From positions 1 through 43,398 of the IMG/VR virus record IMGVR_UViG_3300025128_000093: DNA of 43,398 nucleotides. One strand, written 5' to 3'. Below, one piece after another: positions 34,269 through 40,494 of the stretch. The translations under genes and the position numbers were made by a program. Under the pieces are notes generated by a model. It was not told where the DNA came from, ran no database searches, and saw only the letters and a list, made by a program, of their open reading frames with translations. Each line of letters starts with the position of its first letter. The first letter of the stretch is position 1. Origin of the DNA: a virus.

Positions 34269-34927
34269 TGGCTTATTTAAATGCAAACATACCTGTCATA
34301 GAATGTTATGTCAGAGGTAATTACTTAAGAGATCAAAAAGATTCACACGATAAATATTTTGAAGTAGGTGTATTTGGTTTTAGTTCTATACCAAACAGAG
34401 TACCTTTGTTTCATTTCCTAATGGAAGATGGGGGTCTATGGTGGCGAGCACCTATCTCAGCTTTCTGTACTAAACCAGGTGTAAAAGAATTACCACTGGA
34501 TGAATTAGTTATGTGGGACAGCTTTAGCTATAACGTAAGCGTCACAACTTTTTATGAGTTAGCTGGTGCAACAATGCAATACACATCAAGACGTAAAGTA
34601 AAACGTAAAGGCAAATATTTATTTACTATTGACTGGTGCGCAGGTGACTTCAATGAGTTAAATTTTGGTTATGCAGAGAAACCGGACCAGCATAAATGCG
34701 GTCATGTACTGCAATTAGAGGATGGAAACTTTGCAATACAGCCTAATAATAGGCTTAAAATGTTTGATGCATCAATGGGTGTAGACCCATCAAAAAACTT
34801 GATTAACAGACTTGTTACAAGTAAGATATACTCCGTAGAAAACTCAGCTAAATGGATAACTGATGAACATGAAGAAGGCAGTTATGACTATCAGTTGAGA
34901 AACTTGGAGGAAGACAATGATAAATAA
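34268..34927 (+). CDS. Hypothetical protein downstream of polymerase, 219 aa
   Basis: TAATG-coupled to the polymerase gene. The protein starts 'MAYLNANIPVIECYVRGNYL' and has a Trp/Phe-rich N-terminal half ('HFLMEDGGLWWRAPISAF', 'LDELVMWDSFSYN'), a Cys/His-containing middle and an acidic C-terminus (DEHEEGSYDYQLRNLEEDN). Proteins like it commonly follow polA in related marine phages (from memory), suggesting a replication-linked role. No motif allows a function to be named. Confidence 0.65.
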   Translation: MAYLNANIPVIECYVRGNYLRDQKDSHDKYFEVGVFGFSSIPNRVPLFHFLMEDGGLWWRAPISAFCTKPGVKELPLDELVMWDSFSYNVSVTTFYELAGATMQYTSRRKVKRKGKYLFTIDWCAGDFNELNFGYAEKPDQHKCGHVLQLEDGNFAIQPNNRLKMFDASMGVDPSKNLINRLVTSKIYSVENSAKWITDEHEEGSYDYQLRNLEEDNDK

Positions 34928-35021
34928 ATACAAAGAAAAATTTATGGTCTGGCAATTACACTACAGAACAGAGATAATCTGTGCTGCAGTTGGTTTTGTG
35001 TTAGGGGCCGTTATATTCTAG
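34917..35021 (+). CDS. Small single-span membrane protein, 34 aa
   Basis: GGAGG 7 bases before the ATG; the start overlaps the previous stop by 11 bases. Basic N-terminus (MINKYKEKFMVWQLHYR) then one transmembrane helix (IICAAVGFVLGAVIF). First of a string of very small genes. Confidence 0.55.
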   Translation: MINKYKEKFMVWQLHYRTEIICAAVGFVLGAVIF

Positions 35022-35045
35022 TTATGACAATAGAGGTGGCCAGGA

Positions 35046-35129
35046 ATGAATTATTATTTCACCGGAATATTAATTATATTACTTGTCATAATGGCTCTTT
35101 TTGTGGAACCAGGGTACGTGCCTAAATGA
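35046..35129 (+). CDS. Small membrane peptide, 27 aa
   Basis: GAGGTGGCC precedes the ATG. Product MNYYFTGILIILLVIMALFV then a short polar tail (EPGYVPK): almost entirely one transmembrane helix. ATGA overlap with the next small gene. Another reading frame over 35024-35125 (33 aa) has no such features and is judged spurious. Confidence 0.5.
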   Translation: MNYYFTGILIILLVIMALFVEPGYVPK

Positions 35130-35254
35130 TTGATAGATTTATATATAGATGTTTTTCAGCGCTAGATAATTTATTTGCGTGGATGGGAAAATTATTTACA
35201 CCTAAGAGACAAAATTTTAGGGATAAGATGAAAAAAAGAAGAAATGGCAAATAA
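35126..35254 (+). CDS. Small basic amphipathic protein, 42 aa
   Basis: Starts in the preceding stop (ATGA) and overlaps the next gene by 11 bases. N-terminal amphipathic helix (MIDRFIYRCFSALDNLFAWM) and a strongly basic C-terminus (KRQNFRDKMKKRRNGK). It could bind nucleic acid or membranes. Coupling is the main evidence. Confidence 0.5.
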   Translation: MIDRFIYRCFSALDNLFAWMGKLFTPKRQNFRDKMKKRRNGK

Positions 35255-35624
35255 ACCATTAAACATCGGAGAAGAGGCACGCGTGCAGATGCCGATGAAG
35301 ACGGTAGCTAGCCTGATCGTGCTCGTCGCAATGGGCGTCTTCGCTTATACGGAGCTGACGGCGAGGTTGGTATCGTTAGAGACATCACGTGAATTGTTTG
35401 AAAATGATTTATTAAAAAAATCTGAACAAGTGCCCACGGACCAGGAGCAACATTTTTTAATTGAGGATCTTTATAAAAGTGTCGAGAAAATGGAAGAAAC
35501 TCAAGAGATGAATATGACTAACAAAGTCAACATAGAATTTTTAAGAGAACAATTAGATAAAGCTTTGGCTGACATTGAAACACTTAAGGATAAGGTAAGA
35601 CAAAATGGCAACGGGACGCATTAA
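35244..35624 (+). CDS. Membrane-anchored coiled-coil protein, 126 aa
   Basis: A transmembrane helix near residues 18-36 ('KTVASLIVLVAMGVFAYTEL') follows a short polar N-terminus; the remainder is coiled coil ('FLREQLDKALADIETLKDK'). This layout is shared with inner spanins (Rz-like) and other periplasm-spanning phage proteins, but location outside the lysis genes makes that uncertain. The first 100 bases of the gene are strikingly G+C-rich for this genome. Confidence 0.55.
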   Translation: MANKPLNIGEEARVQMPMKTVASLIVLVAMGVFAYTELTARLVSLETSRELFENDLLKKSEQVPTDQEQHFLIEDLYKSVEKMEETQEMNMTNKVNIEFLREQLDKALADIETLKDKVRQNGNGTH

Positions 35625-35775
35625 TAGAAAAGTTTTAGATCATATCGCGCAGATAAATAAAGAAAATAAAGCTGCAAAATTAGCAAAAGAATTGAAAAAA
35701 GAAGTAGAAATTGGCAAGCATGGTACACAAAAATATGTTATCAAAGAAGGGGAAAACAAAGGTAAAATTTTATGA
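35605..35775 (+). CDS. Small basic hypothetical protein, 56 aa
   Basis: ATG lies inside the end of the previous gene, with GGTAAGA upstream. Product MATGRINRKVLDHIAQINKE... is Lys-rich and helical and ends in a short strand ('TQKYVIKEGENKGKIL'). ATGA overlap with the next gene. Function unknown. Confidence 0.5.
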   Translation: MATGRINRKVLDHIAQINKENKAAKLAKELKKEVEIGKHGTQKYVIKEGENKGKIL

Positions 35776-35984
35776 CAGAAATGATAGTGGCTCTTCTTAT
35801 GATTGTCAACGGAGAGATCAAGGAACACAGAATACAAGAGTCGATGTCTCAATGCTTAAAAGGCAAACGTGTCGCAATGCGTGATACGAAAAAACAAGTT
35901 CAGTACCAGTGCATAAAGTCGATGGCTGAGCTCGAAAAAAATATCGATGGATCTTTATCTATAAAGAAGTTAATATTAGATTAA
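35772..35984 (+). CDS. Small hypothetical protein with two Cys, 70 aa
   Basis: ATGA-coupled to the gene before. Hydrophobic N-terminus (MTEMIVALLMIVNGEI) followed by a charged region with Cys28 and Cys47 ('SMSQCLKGKRVAM', 'VQYQCIKSM'), the style of small secreted phage proteins with one disulfide. Its end overlaps the zinc-ribbon gene's ATG. Confidence 0.55.
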   Translation: MTEMIVALLMIVNGEIKEHRIQESMSQCLKGKRVAMRDTKKQVQYQCIKSMAELEKNIDGSLSIKKLILD

Positions 35985-36190
35985 TGAAAGTATCTGCAGA
36001 GATTGTAAATGGTGAATGCCCTACATGCACCGAGTTAACTATGTTAGTTGGATTAACACCTGAATTATATAGATGCATGAATTGTGGTGCAGATCTACAG
36101 CAACATGTAAATGGAAAGATAACTTACTTACCTGTGATAACAACACGTGATGATGGTGGTGTGCCTTTTGTAAAAGAGTGGATTGAATAA
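35984..36190 (+). CDS. Zinc-ribbon protein, 68 aa
   Basis: Two CxxC knuckles: C12-P-T-C15 and C31-M-N-C34, separated by 15 residues, make a compact zinc ribbon. The C-terminal half is beta-rich ('GKITYLPVITTRDDGG'). Such ribbons in phages often bind host transcription factors or nucleic acid; no partner is evident here. TAATG overlaps on both ends. Confidence 0.65.
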   Translation: MKVSAEIVNGECPTCTELTMLVGLTPELYRCMNCGADLQQHVNGKITYLPVITTRDDGGVPFVKEWIE

Positions 36191-36339
36191 TGGCTCGTAT
36201 AAAGTTTGATACTAATAAATTACCTCACGAAAGAATACCTAAAAAAACTAGTATAACTCAGAGAAAAAAACCTAAGTTTTCTAGTATGAATAAACATAAG
36301 AAAAGAAGCTATAAAAAATATAATCGACAAGGGCGTTGA
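36190..36339 (+). CDS. Highly basic small protein, 49 aa
   Basis: TAATG-coupled. Product MARIKFDTNKLPHERIPKKT... is packed with Lys and Arg, ending 'HKKRSYKKYNRQGR', likely disordered and nucleic-acid binding. The stop codon overlaps the first bases of the promoter at 36336, so this is the last gene of its operon. Similar tiny basic proteins are known to me from pelagiphages, without function. Confidence 0.6.
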   Translation: MARIKFDTNKLPHERIPKKTSITQRKKPKFSSMNKHKKRSYKKYNRQGR

Positions 36340-36364
36340 CAAACATCCCATAACATACTATATA
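36336..36364 (+). promoter_or_regulatory. Sigma70 promoter
   Basis: TTGACA (36336-36341), 17-base spacer, TATATA (36359-36364): full -35 consensus, optimal spacing and near-consensus -10. The start should fall near 36371, just before the ribosome-binding site of the gene at 36384. Spacer and -10 (ends TATATAGAA) resemble the promoter pair near 26970. Confidence 0.75.
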
Positions 36365-36383
36365 GAAAGATAGAAAGGTGATT

Positions 36384-36563
36384 ATGAAAAAAATAACTAT
36401 AGTAGGTAAAGATATAACACAGAAGCAGTGGTCTAACCTTGTATTAGAATTAAATTTGATTAAGAAAGCATGGAGACCTTATGCAAGTATCGAGTTACAG
36501 GGACCAGGGATCAAGAAAATTATTTCTTATGGTACAAGAGTTGGAATGGACATGAAAGAATAA
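36384..36563 (+). CDS. Small hypothetical protein, 59 aa
   Basis: ATG at 36384 with GAAAGG upstream; a GTG at 36378 lies on that site and is rejected. Product MKKITIVGKDITQKQWSNLV... is basic, alpha/beta, with 'IKKAWRPYASIELQGPGIKKIISYG'. It is the first gene of a new transcript and is followed without a gap by the next ATG. No function known. Confidence 0.65.
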   Translation: MKKITIVGKDITQKQWSNLVLELNLIKKAWRPYASIELQGPGIKKIISYGTRVGMDMKE

Positions 36564-36770
36564 ATGGAATTAATTATTCTAAATGATGGCCTATACCAAT
36601 TAATACCAGTAACAAAAAAATTGTTAGAGGGTATTGTAATAACGGGTGAAGTAGATTGTTTTGAGCTTTGTGATATACTTAGATTAAAACTAACCGGTTA
36701 TGTAGATGAATTAAATCTACATATTATGAACGATGGAAGTGGAAACTTTTTCGGTTGTATGTGTAGATAA
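36564..36770 (+). CDS. Small hypothetical protein, 68 aa
   Basis: Begins directly after the previous stop. Product MELIILNDGLYQLIPVTKKL... with a central 'GEVDCFELCDILRL' and a Gly/Cys-rich C-terminus ('GSGNFFGCMCR'). Mixed alpha/beta, three or four Cys but no clear zinc motif. Not recognised. Confidence 0.55.
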   Translation: MELIILNDGLYQLIPVTKKLLEGIVITGEVDCFELCDILRLKLTGYVDELNLHIMNDGSGNFFGCMCR

Positions 36771-36913
36771 CGATGATGAAAAGGACCTCCGTCCATATAA
36801 CGCCTCGCGCTATTCCCTGTACGGTAACCTAAGAAGCAGTAAGTAACTGTGGAGGTGTGGAGCCTTTGCTCTCCTGGGAGTACGTGCACGGAAACCAGGG
36901 GGGTTGATATGAA
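36771..36913 (+). ncRNA. Structured G+C-rich non-coding stretch (candidate RNA)
   Basis: No convincing gene on either strand. The segment is much richer in G+C than its neighbours. It contains CTCCTGG/CCAGGGG (36870-36900), ACCTCC/GGAGGT (36785-36790 with 36850-36855) and a GGAC-CTCC-GTCC mini-hairpin. It follows a strong promoter by 400 bases and lies between convergent genes. It may be a small regulatory RNA or a bidirectional terminator; no tRNA features. Confidence 0.3.
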
Positions 36914-37150
36914 TTATGTTTCTATTTTACCTTCATCTTCATGAGGTATACAAGTAAACTTAGGGTATAACTGATTGTTATTTATATCTTCTTTAGTAAA
37001 ATTACCTTCTGCATATATTATCTCATAAGACTCAGTCAGTCCTGCACGAATGCAGTCGTGATGATCATCAAATAGTTTTGGATAAGCTGGATTAGTATAA
37101 CATTCTCCACTCATTGCAGAACAAATGTAAACAGTTAGTAAAAATTTCAT
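36914..37150 (-). CDS. Small secreted Cys-rich protein, 78 aa
   Basis: Minus-strand gene starting at the ATG 37150-37148 (a GTG two codons upstream is possible). Product MKFLLTVYICSAMSGECYTN...: a short hydrophobic N-terminus, then four Cys (10, 17, 33, 67), 'FDDHHDCIRAGLTESYEII' and an acidic end. This is the form of small secreted or periplasmic phage proteins. It is divergent from the ribbon-helix-helix gene, so the two probably share a control region. Confidence 0.6.
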   Translation of the reverse strand: MKFLLTVYICSAMSGECYTNPAYPKLFDDHHDCIRAGLTESYEIIYAEGNFTKEDINNNQLYPKFTCIPHEDEGKIET

Positions 37151-37159
37151 TGACACCTA

Positions 37160-37189
37160 TTGTAATGTATGAGATAAATCCCATATTAT
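37160..37189 (+). promoter_or_regulatory. Candidate promoter for RHH gene
   Basis: TTGTAA, 18-base spacer, TATTAT precede GAAAGGAG and the gene at 37216. A stronger -35 (TTGACA, 37150-37155) lies just upstream; its matching -10 would be GATAAA at 37173. Divergent with the minus-strand gene start at 37150. Confidence 0.35.
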
Positions 37190-37215
37190 GTTAAAACAAG
37201 AAAGGAGTATATCAC

Positions 37216-37389
37216 ATGACCGATATAACTAAATATAAAAATGTATCACTGAGTCACAAAACATATGATCTCATTGATAAGATAAGAAAAGTAATACAAC
37301 CAGATACAGTTTTAAGTAGATCACAAACTATTAGTATTTTAGTAAATGAGAAAGCGAGGAAACTAAATGGAAAAGTCAAAGAAAAATAA
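37216..37389 (+). CDS. Ribbon-helix-helix-like DNA-binding protein, 57 aa
   Basis: GGAG 8 bases before the ATG. The product has the Arc/MetJ pattern: a short strand 'KYKNVSLSHKTYDLI', helix 'YDLIDKIRKVI', turn, 'SRSQTISILVNEKARKLNG' as the second helix. RHH dimers bind short palindromes and usually autoregulate. The gene sits just after a divergent promoter region, as expected for a repressor. Overlaps the next gene by 23 bases in another frame. Confidence 0.6.
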   Translation: MTDITKYKNVSLSHKTYDLIDKIRKVIQPDTVLSRSQTISILVNEKARKLNGKVKEK

Positions 37390-37558
37390 AATAATTTGTC
37401 CAACATGCAAAGGAAATGGATTCATTAGAGTACCTTATAGGTTGGCGAAAGAAGAGGTCACCGCTCAGTGTGGTGTATGCGATTCGGAAGGAGAAGTATA
37501 CCCAGAAGATGTCGATGGAATTGTTATCGATAAAGACGGGATACATAGAATACAATGA
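37367..37558 (+). CDS. Small zinc-binding protein, 63 aa
   Basis: GCGAGGAAACTAA precedes the ATG. Two knuckles, C11-P-T-C14-KGNG and C35-G-V-C38-DSEG, make a DnaJ-like zinc finger with CxxCxGxG character. The C-terminus is acidic ('VYPEDVDGIVIDKDG'). Possibly a chaperone-like or RNA-binding adaptor; unknown. Overlaps the next gene by ATGA. Confidence 0.65.
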   Translation: MEKSKKNKIICPTCKGNGFIRVPYRLAKEEVTAQCGVCDSEGEVYPEDVDGIVIDKDGIHRIQ

Positions 37559-37815
37559 CAGAAAACACAAAAGACTCAGGGTATCAGATAGAGACTCTGA
37601 AAGCTGAGAAAGTTGCTTTGTATGAAGAAGTGAGAAAGTACAGAGACGAAAACGAAGCGTTGAAGAAACAAAAAGAATACTTGCAACGACAATGTCGTAA
37701 AGCAGGTAAGGCCATATTAACTCTTGAAACAGACAAAATAAGTTTAAACAAAGATGTTGAACGTATTCAAGAAGAGTATGACAACTATAAAATAATAAAA
37801 GGAAACCATGACTGA
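37555..37815 (+). CDS. Coiled-coil protein, 86 aa
   Basis: ATGA-coupled. From about residue 12 to 80 the sequence is a continuous charged coiled coil ('IETLKAEKVALYEEVRKYRD', 'LNKDVERIQEEYDNYKII') with Cys at position 46. No hydrophobic N-terminus. Likely a dimerising accessory factor. Overlaps the downstream oxygenase gene by 8 bases. Confidence 0.6.
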   Translation: MTENTKDSGYQIETLKAEKVALYEEVRKYRDENEALKKQKEYLQRQCRKAGKAILTLETDKISLNKDVERIQEEYDNYKIIKGNHD

Positions 37816-38503
37816 AACAAAGATACCAACTCAGACTGAAGAAAAAGTAACGTATGGTGTTCTTAATTGGGGACCTTGTGTCTGCCAATTAAAGATATCT
37901 GATAATTTTAGAAATAAATTATTAACGGGTGCAGAAGAAGCTAGAAAAGAAAACCTAGACTACACAGATAAACTTGCAGGAATAATTAAAGGTGAATATG
38001 AATATAAAAAGAAAGAAGATTATTTACCTGAAATTGCACAATGTCTGGGTATCTATGATGTTGCTTTTCAGAAATGGAAATCAGATCCGTACGAACGTAA
38101 ACCAGAGTATATGCTAACTGCATTATGGGTTAATTATATGAAACAACATGAGTTCAATCCACCTCACGATCATTCGGATCAATTATCTTTTGTAATCTTT
38201 TTAAAGATACCAGGGGAGATAAGAAAAGAACAAGAAGAATATAAAGGTAAATCTGGTGGACCTGGAAGTTTATCTTTTCTTTATGGAGATGGAAACAGAC
38301 AGGCTATTACCTATCAATCTATACTTCCTAAAGAAGGAGATATGTTTATATTTCCTGCGTGGATGAAGCATTACGTTGCACCGTTTTATTCTGATGTAAC
38401 TAGAATATCTGTGTCTGGTAATGTTGCTGACTCTGTACAGTTGAATCAACTTAAGAGACATGCAGAAGCTACGATTGTAAACTCAGAACAAATAAAAAAA
38501 TAA
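37808..38503 (+). CDS. 2OG-Fe(II) oxygenase-like protein (TIGR02466-type), 231 aa
   Basis: Fifth oxygenase of the window, and outside the cassette. H120-D-H122 in 'NPPHDHSDQLSFVIFL', then 'LPKEGDMFIFPAWMKHYVAPF' with H188 and R199 in 'DVTRISVSGNVA' match the TIGR02466 layout better than the cassette copies. This type is frequent in marine phages, and its targets are not known. It lies beside a Holliday-junction-resolvase-like nuclease, so a DNA-modification link is conceivable but unproven. Confidence 0.75.
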   Translation: MTETKIPTQTEEKVTYGVLNWGPCVCQLKISDNFRNKLLTGAEEARKENLDYTDKLAGIIKGEYEYKKKEDYLPEIAQCLGIYDVAFQKWKSDPYERKPEYMLTALWVNYMKQHEFNPPHDHSDQLSFVIFLKIPGEIRKEQEEYKGKSGGPGSLSFLYGDGNRQAITYQSILPKEGDMFIFPAWMKHYVAPFYSDVTRISVSGNVADSVQLNQLKRHAEATIVNSEQIKK

Positions 38504-38863
38504 ATGCGTTGTGGTAAACACATCAAGGGTGATCGAGCTGAATTGATTGCCCAGGAGTTCTTTATTGAAAAAGGATTCTATGTTTTTAATAATATATCTC
38601 AGCACGGTCCAGTTGACATGGCGGTGATGGATAAGGACGGAAATATTATGCTAGTTGACGTTAAAGCATTGAGTTTACGAACAAAAAACGGTTGGAAGGT
38701 TAACAGGGTTCCAACAGCAGAACAGTCTAAGTTAGGTGTTGAACTTGTGTTTGTTAATTTAGATACGAAAGAAGTGTTAGATGAAGTACCTAACGCAAGA
38801 TACAAAGACAACGTAGTTAATTTAAAATGGTATAAGAAATGGATGAAAAATGAAGACAATTAG
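38504..38863 (+). CDS. PD-(D/E)XK nuclease, Holliday-junction-resolvase-like
   Basis: The product is 119 residues: 'HIKGDRAELIAQEFFIEKGF' with E13, then D38 in 'GPVDMAVMD', then D52-V-K54 in 'MLVDVKALS'. This E-D-DxK arrangement is the archaeal-type resolvase/PD-(D/E)XK core. It could resolve branched intermediates before packaging. ATG directly follows the oxygenase stop. Confidence 0.7.
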   Translation: MRCGKHIKGDRAELIAQEFFIEKGFYVFNNISQHGPVDMAVMDKDGNIMLVDVKALSLRTKNGWKVNRVPTAEQSKLGVELVFVNLDTKEVLDEVPNARYKDNVVNLKWYKKWMKNEDN

Positions 38864-38918
38864 TAACAAAAAGTATAATAAAAAATATGGTTTTAGATCG
38901 AAGAGGAGGTGTAAATGA
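38850..38918 (+). CDS. Possible micro-gene, 22 aa, very basic
   Basis: ATG inside the end of the nuclease gene, stop overlapping the next ATG (ATGA). Product MKTISNKKYNKKYGFRSKRRCK is almost half Lys/Arg. The ribosome-binding site is weak, so support rests on the overlaps. Confidence 0.3.
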   Translation: MKTISNKKYNKKYGFRSKRRCK

Positions 38919-39031
38919 TTAAGTATTTACTGGAATTATTGTATCATTGGTCAACAATGCTGACCAGTTGGTCATGGACTAAACTATATGGTAACAGGGA
39001 GAAAGGTTATGGCTACAGAAAAAAAAGATAG
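38915..39031 (+). CDS. Small hydrophobic/aromatic peptide, 38 aa
   Basis: A perfect AAGAGGAGGTG site stands 5 bases before the ATG. Product MIKYLLELLYHWSTMLTSWS... is aromatic and membrane-like for 20 residues, then basic (KLYGNREKGYGYRKKR). It overlaps the next gene by 23 bases in another frame. The strong ribosome-binding site argues for real expression. Confidence 0.55.
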   Translation: MIKYLLELLYHWSTMLTSWSWTKLYGNREKGYGYRKKR

Positions 39032-39209
39032 ACCATGGGACGGTAGATCGAGACCGGCAGATGATAATTATCGTAAGAACTTTGAGAGAATCTTTGGTAA
39101 GAAAAAACCAGAGGATCCTTTTGATACGAAGAGCACTGCAGAATTATTAGATGAAGTAGAACTTAGCGACGAAGAATTGAAGGAGATAGAAGACAGAAAT
39201 GGTTTTTAA
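39009..39209 (+). CDS. Small acidic hypothetical protein, 66 aa
   Basis: ATG at 39009 is chosen because GGGAGAAAGG lies directly upstream; an in-frame ATG at 38988 lacks a site. Product MATEKKDRPWDGRSRPADDN... has a basic N-terminal half and a strongly acidic C-terminus ('LLDEVELSDEELKEIEDRNGF'). Unknown function. Overlaps the exonuclease gene by 11 bases, suggesting a partner. Confidence 0.6.
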   Translation: MATEKKDRPWDGRSRPADDNYRKNFERIFGKKKPEDPFDTKSTAELLDEVELSDEELKEIEDRNGF

Positions 39210-39924
39210 ATTTAATAAATTATACGACTATCCTAGATCAATGCGTACATTGGTTGGTGGTAAACGACACTATGATATTCGCGAGGAGAAGCTTCCGTCG
39301 GTGACGACGATCCTTTCCGCGTGCCAGTCGGACGAGAAGAAAGCATCTCTAGAAGCATGGAGACAGCGCCTTGGTCCGAAGACCGCAGACATAGCGCGAG
39401 ACTTGGCAGCCGAGCGTGGCACGGCAATGCACCGTTTTTTAGAGGCATACATTGACGGCTCGGGGCACAAGGACCTGACACCGCTGGGCGTGCAGGCAGA
39501 GACTATGGCAACCAAGATTATAGAATCAGGGCTCAAGGACCTGGAAGAGGTATGGGGACAGGAGGTGACGTTATACTATCCAGGACTATATGCAGGAGCA
39601 ACAGACGTTGTAGGAATCTATAACGGCCAACCGGCTATCATAGACTTCAAGCAATCAAATAAACCAAAGCGACGGGAGTGGATTGAGGACTACTTTGAGC
39701 AGCTGGGGGCATATTGTATGGCCCATAATTATGTTTATGGTACCAAGATACAGTCTGGAATCATTCTAATGTGCACCAAAGATTTTATGTTTCAGAAGTT
39801 TGAGGTGTCTGGACGTGAATTCGTACGCTATCAACATGCATTCTTGCGCAAATGCGATCAATATCACCAAAATTGTACCCGAGATCCAAAGGGTCAAGAT
39901 ACAAAAAATGATCAAAAAGTATAG
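39199..39924 (+). CDS. PD-(D/E)XK exonuclease (Cas4/MGME1-like)
   Basis: The 241-residue product has 'AAERGTAMHRFLEAY' (GTxxH), E122, D136 in 'AGATDVVGIY', D149-F-K151 in 'AIIDFKQSN', and Q168 with Y172 in 'FEQLGAYC'. This is the full RecB-like nuclease core, as in marine phage exonucleases that digest host DNA or process recombination ends. Bases 39,281-39,560 are notably G+C-rich. The C-terminus ends in a polar tail. Confidence 0.8.
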   Translation: MVFKFNKLYDYPRSMRTLVGGKRHYDIREEKLPSVTTILSACQSDEKKASLEAWRQRLGPKTADIARDLAAERGTAMHRFLEAYIDGSGHKDLTPLGVQAETMATKIIESGLKDLEEVWGQEVTLYYPGLYAGATDVVGIYNGQPAIIDFKQSNKPKRREWIEDYFEQLGAYCMAHNYVYGTKIQSGIILMCTKDFMFQKFEVSGREFVRYQHAFLRKCDQYHQNCTRDPKGQDTKNDQKV

Positions 39925-40206
39925 TAAATCATTGGCTAATTTCATTTGTACCCTTTGTATACCCTTTTCAAAACAAAAACAAAAAATAAAAAAAATATTT
40001 TTTAAAAGTGGTTACAATTGGTACAAATTCCAGAAGTGTTATATACCAACACTTATTCGCTCAAATTTGTATCTTAGAGCAGGATACAATTGGTTACAAA
40101 AGATACAAAAGTTCAAAAAGCTAGCAATACCAACAAAATAAGGGACGCGCACATATGATTCACATTTTTAAATTCAAAAATCATTGTGAAAGGGGTATAC
40201 CGGAGT
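39925..40206. other. A+T-rich non-coding region with short repeats; possible origin
   Basis: No convincing gene. It holds two copies of TACAATTGGT (40013-40022, 40085-40094), six copies of TACAAA or its complement TTTGTA, a palindrome AAAAAATATTTTTT (39990-40003), and a 7-bp hairpin AAGTGTT/AACACTT (40034-40054). An A-run of nearly 30 bases adjoins the palindrome. Iterons plus an easily melted stretch are origin-like, but it also separates two transcription units and could be only a terminator region. Confidence 0.35.
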
Positions 40207-40494
40207 ATGCCTAAAAAGAAGAAATCAAAATACAGACACGTTAAGATTGGTCCGAAGACTTATTATTTTTATCGGATAGAGTGGATTGATATAACTGGTG
40301 ATGCGGGGCATGCATCAGCCGAAGAATTTGATAAATTCGAATGCAGCAAAATGATAACACATGCATACATATACAAAAAGACTTCCAAATGTATTTGGAC
40401 GTTCGCTTCATATGAAGATAAAGATGTTTCATTTTCTGATAGGAATGTTTTCCCGAAAGGGTGTGTAGTTAAGTTGACTAAATTATTAGTCTGA
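40207..40494 (+). CDS. Small basic protein, 95 aa
   Basis: ATG at 40207 (GGAG very close) or the in-frame GTG at 40186. Product MPKKKKSKYRHVKIGPKTYY...: basic N-terminus, then 'YRIEWIDITGDAGHASAEEFD' and 'CIWTFASYEDKDVSFSDRNV', an OB- or SH3-like beta protein by appearance. Convergent with the small terminase gene (9-base overlap of 3' ends). Function unknown. Confidence 0.6.
   Translation: MPKKKKSKYRHVKIGPKTYYFYRIEWIDITGDAGHASAEEFDKFECSKMITHAYIYKKTSKCIWTFASYEDKDVSFSDRNVFPKGCVVKLTKLLV

Noticed and set aside
36771-36913. tRNA gene in the G+C-rich gap
   Set aside because: No T-arm GTTCAA-type sequence, no acceptor pairing at the right distance and no anticodon arm could be built.
37150-37179. 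TTGACA-N17-GATAAA as a main promoter
   Set aside because: Good -35 but weak -10; kept only as a remark under the alternative TTGTAA-N18-TATTAT site, and neither is convincing.
37376-37888. 170-aa minus-strand open frame
   Set aside because: Antisense to three well-supported plus-strand genes; the translation is Leu/Phe/Ser-rich without domain logic.
39800-40141. 113-aa plus-strand frame over the end of the exonuclease gene and the repeat region
   Set aside because: Out of frame with the exonuclease, Lys/Ile-rich from the A-tract, no start signal; the area is better read as non-coding.
40155-40214. 19-codon frame MIHIFKFKNHC... before the 40207 gene
   Set aside because: No ribosome-binding site and no coupling signal; cannot be told from chance.
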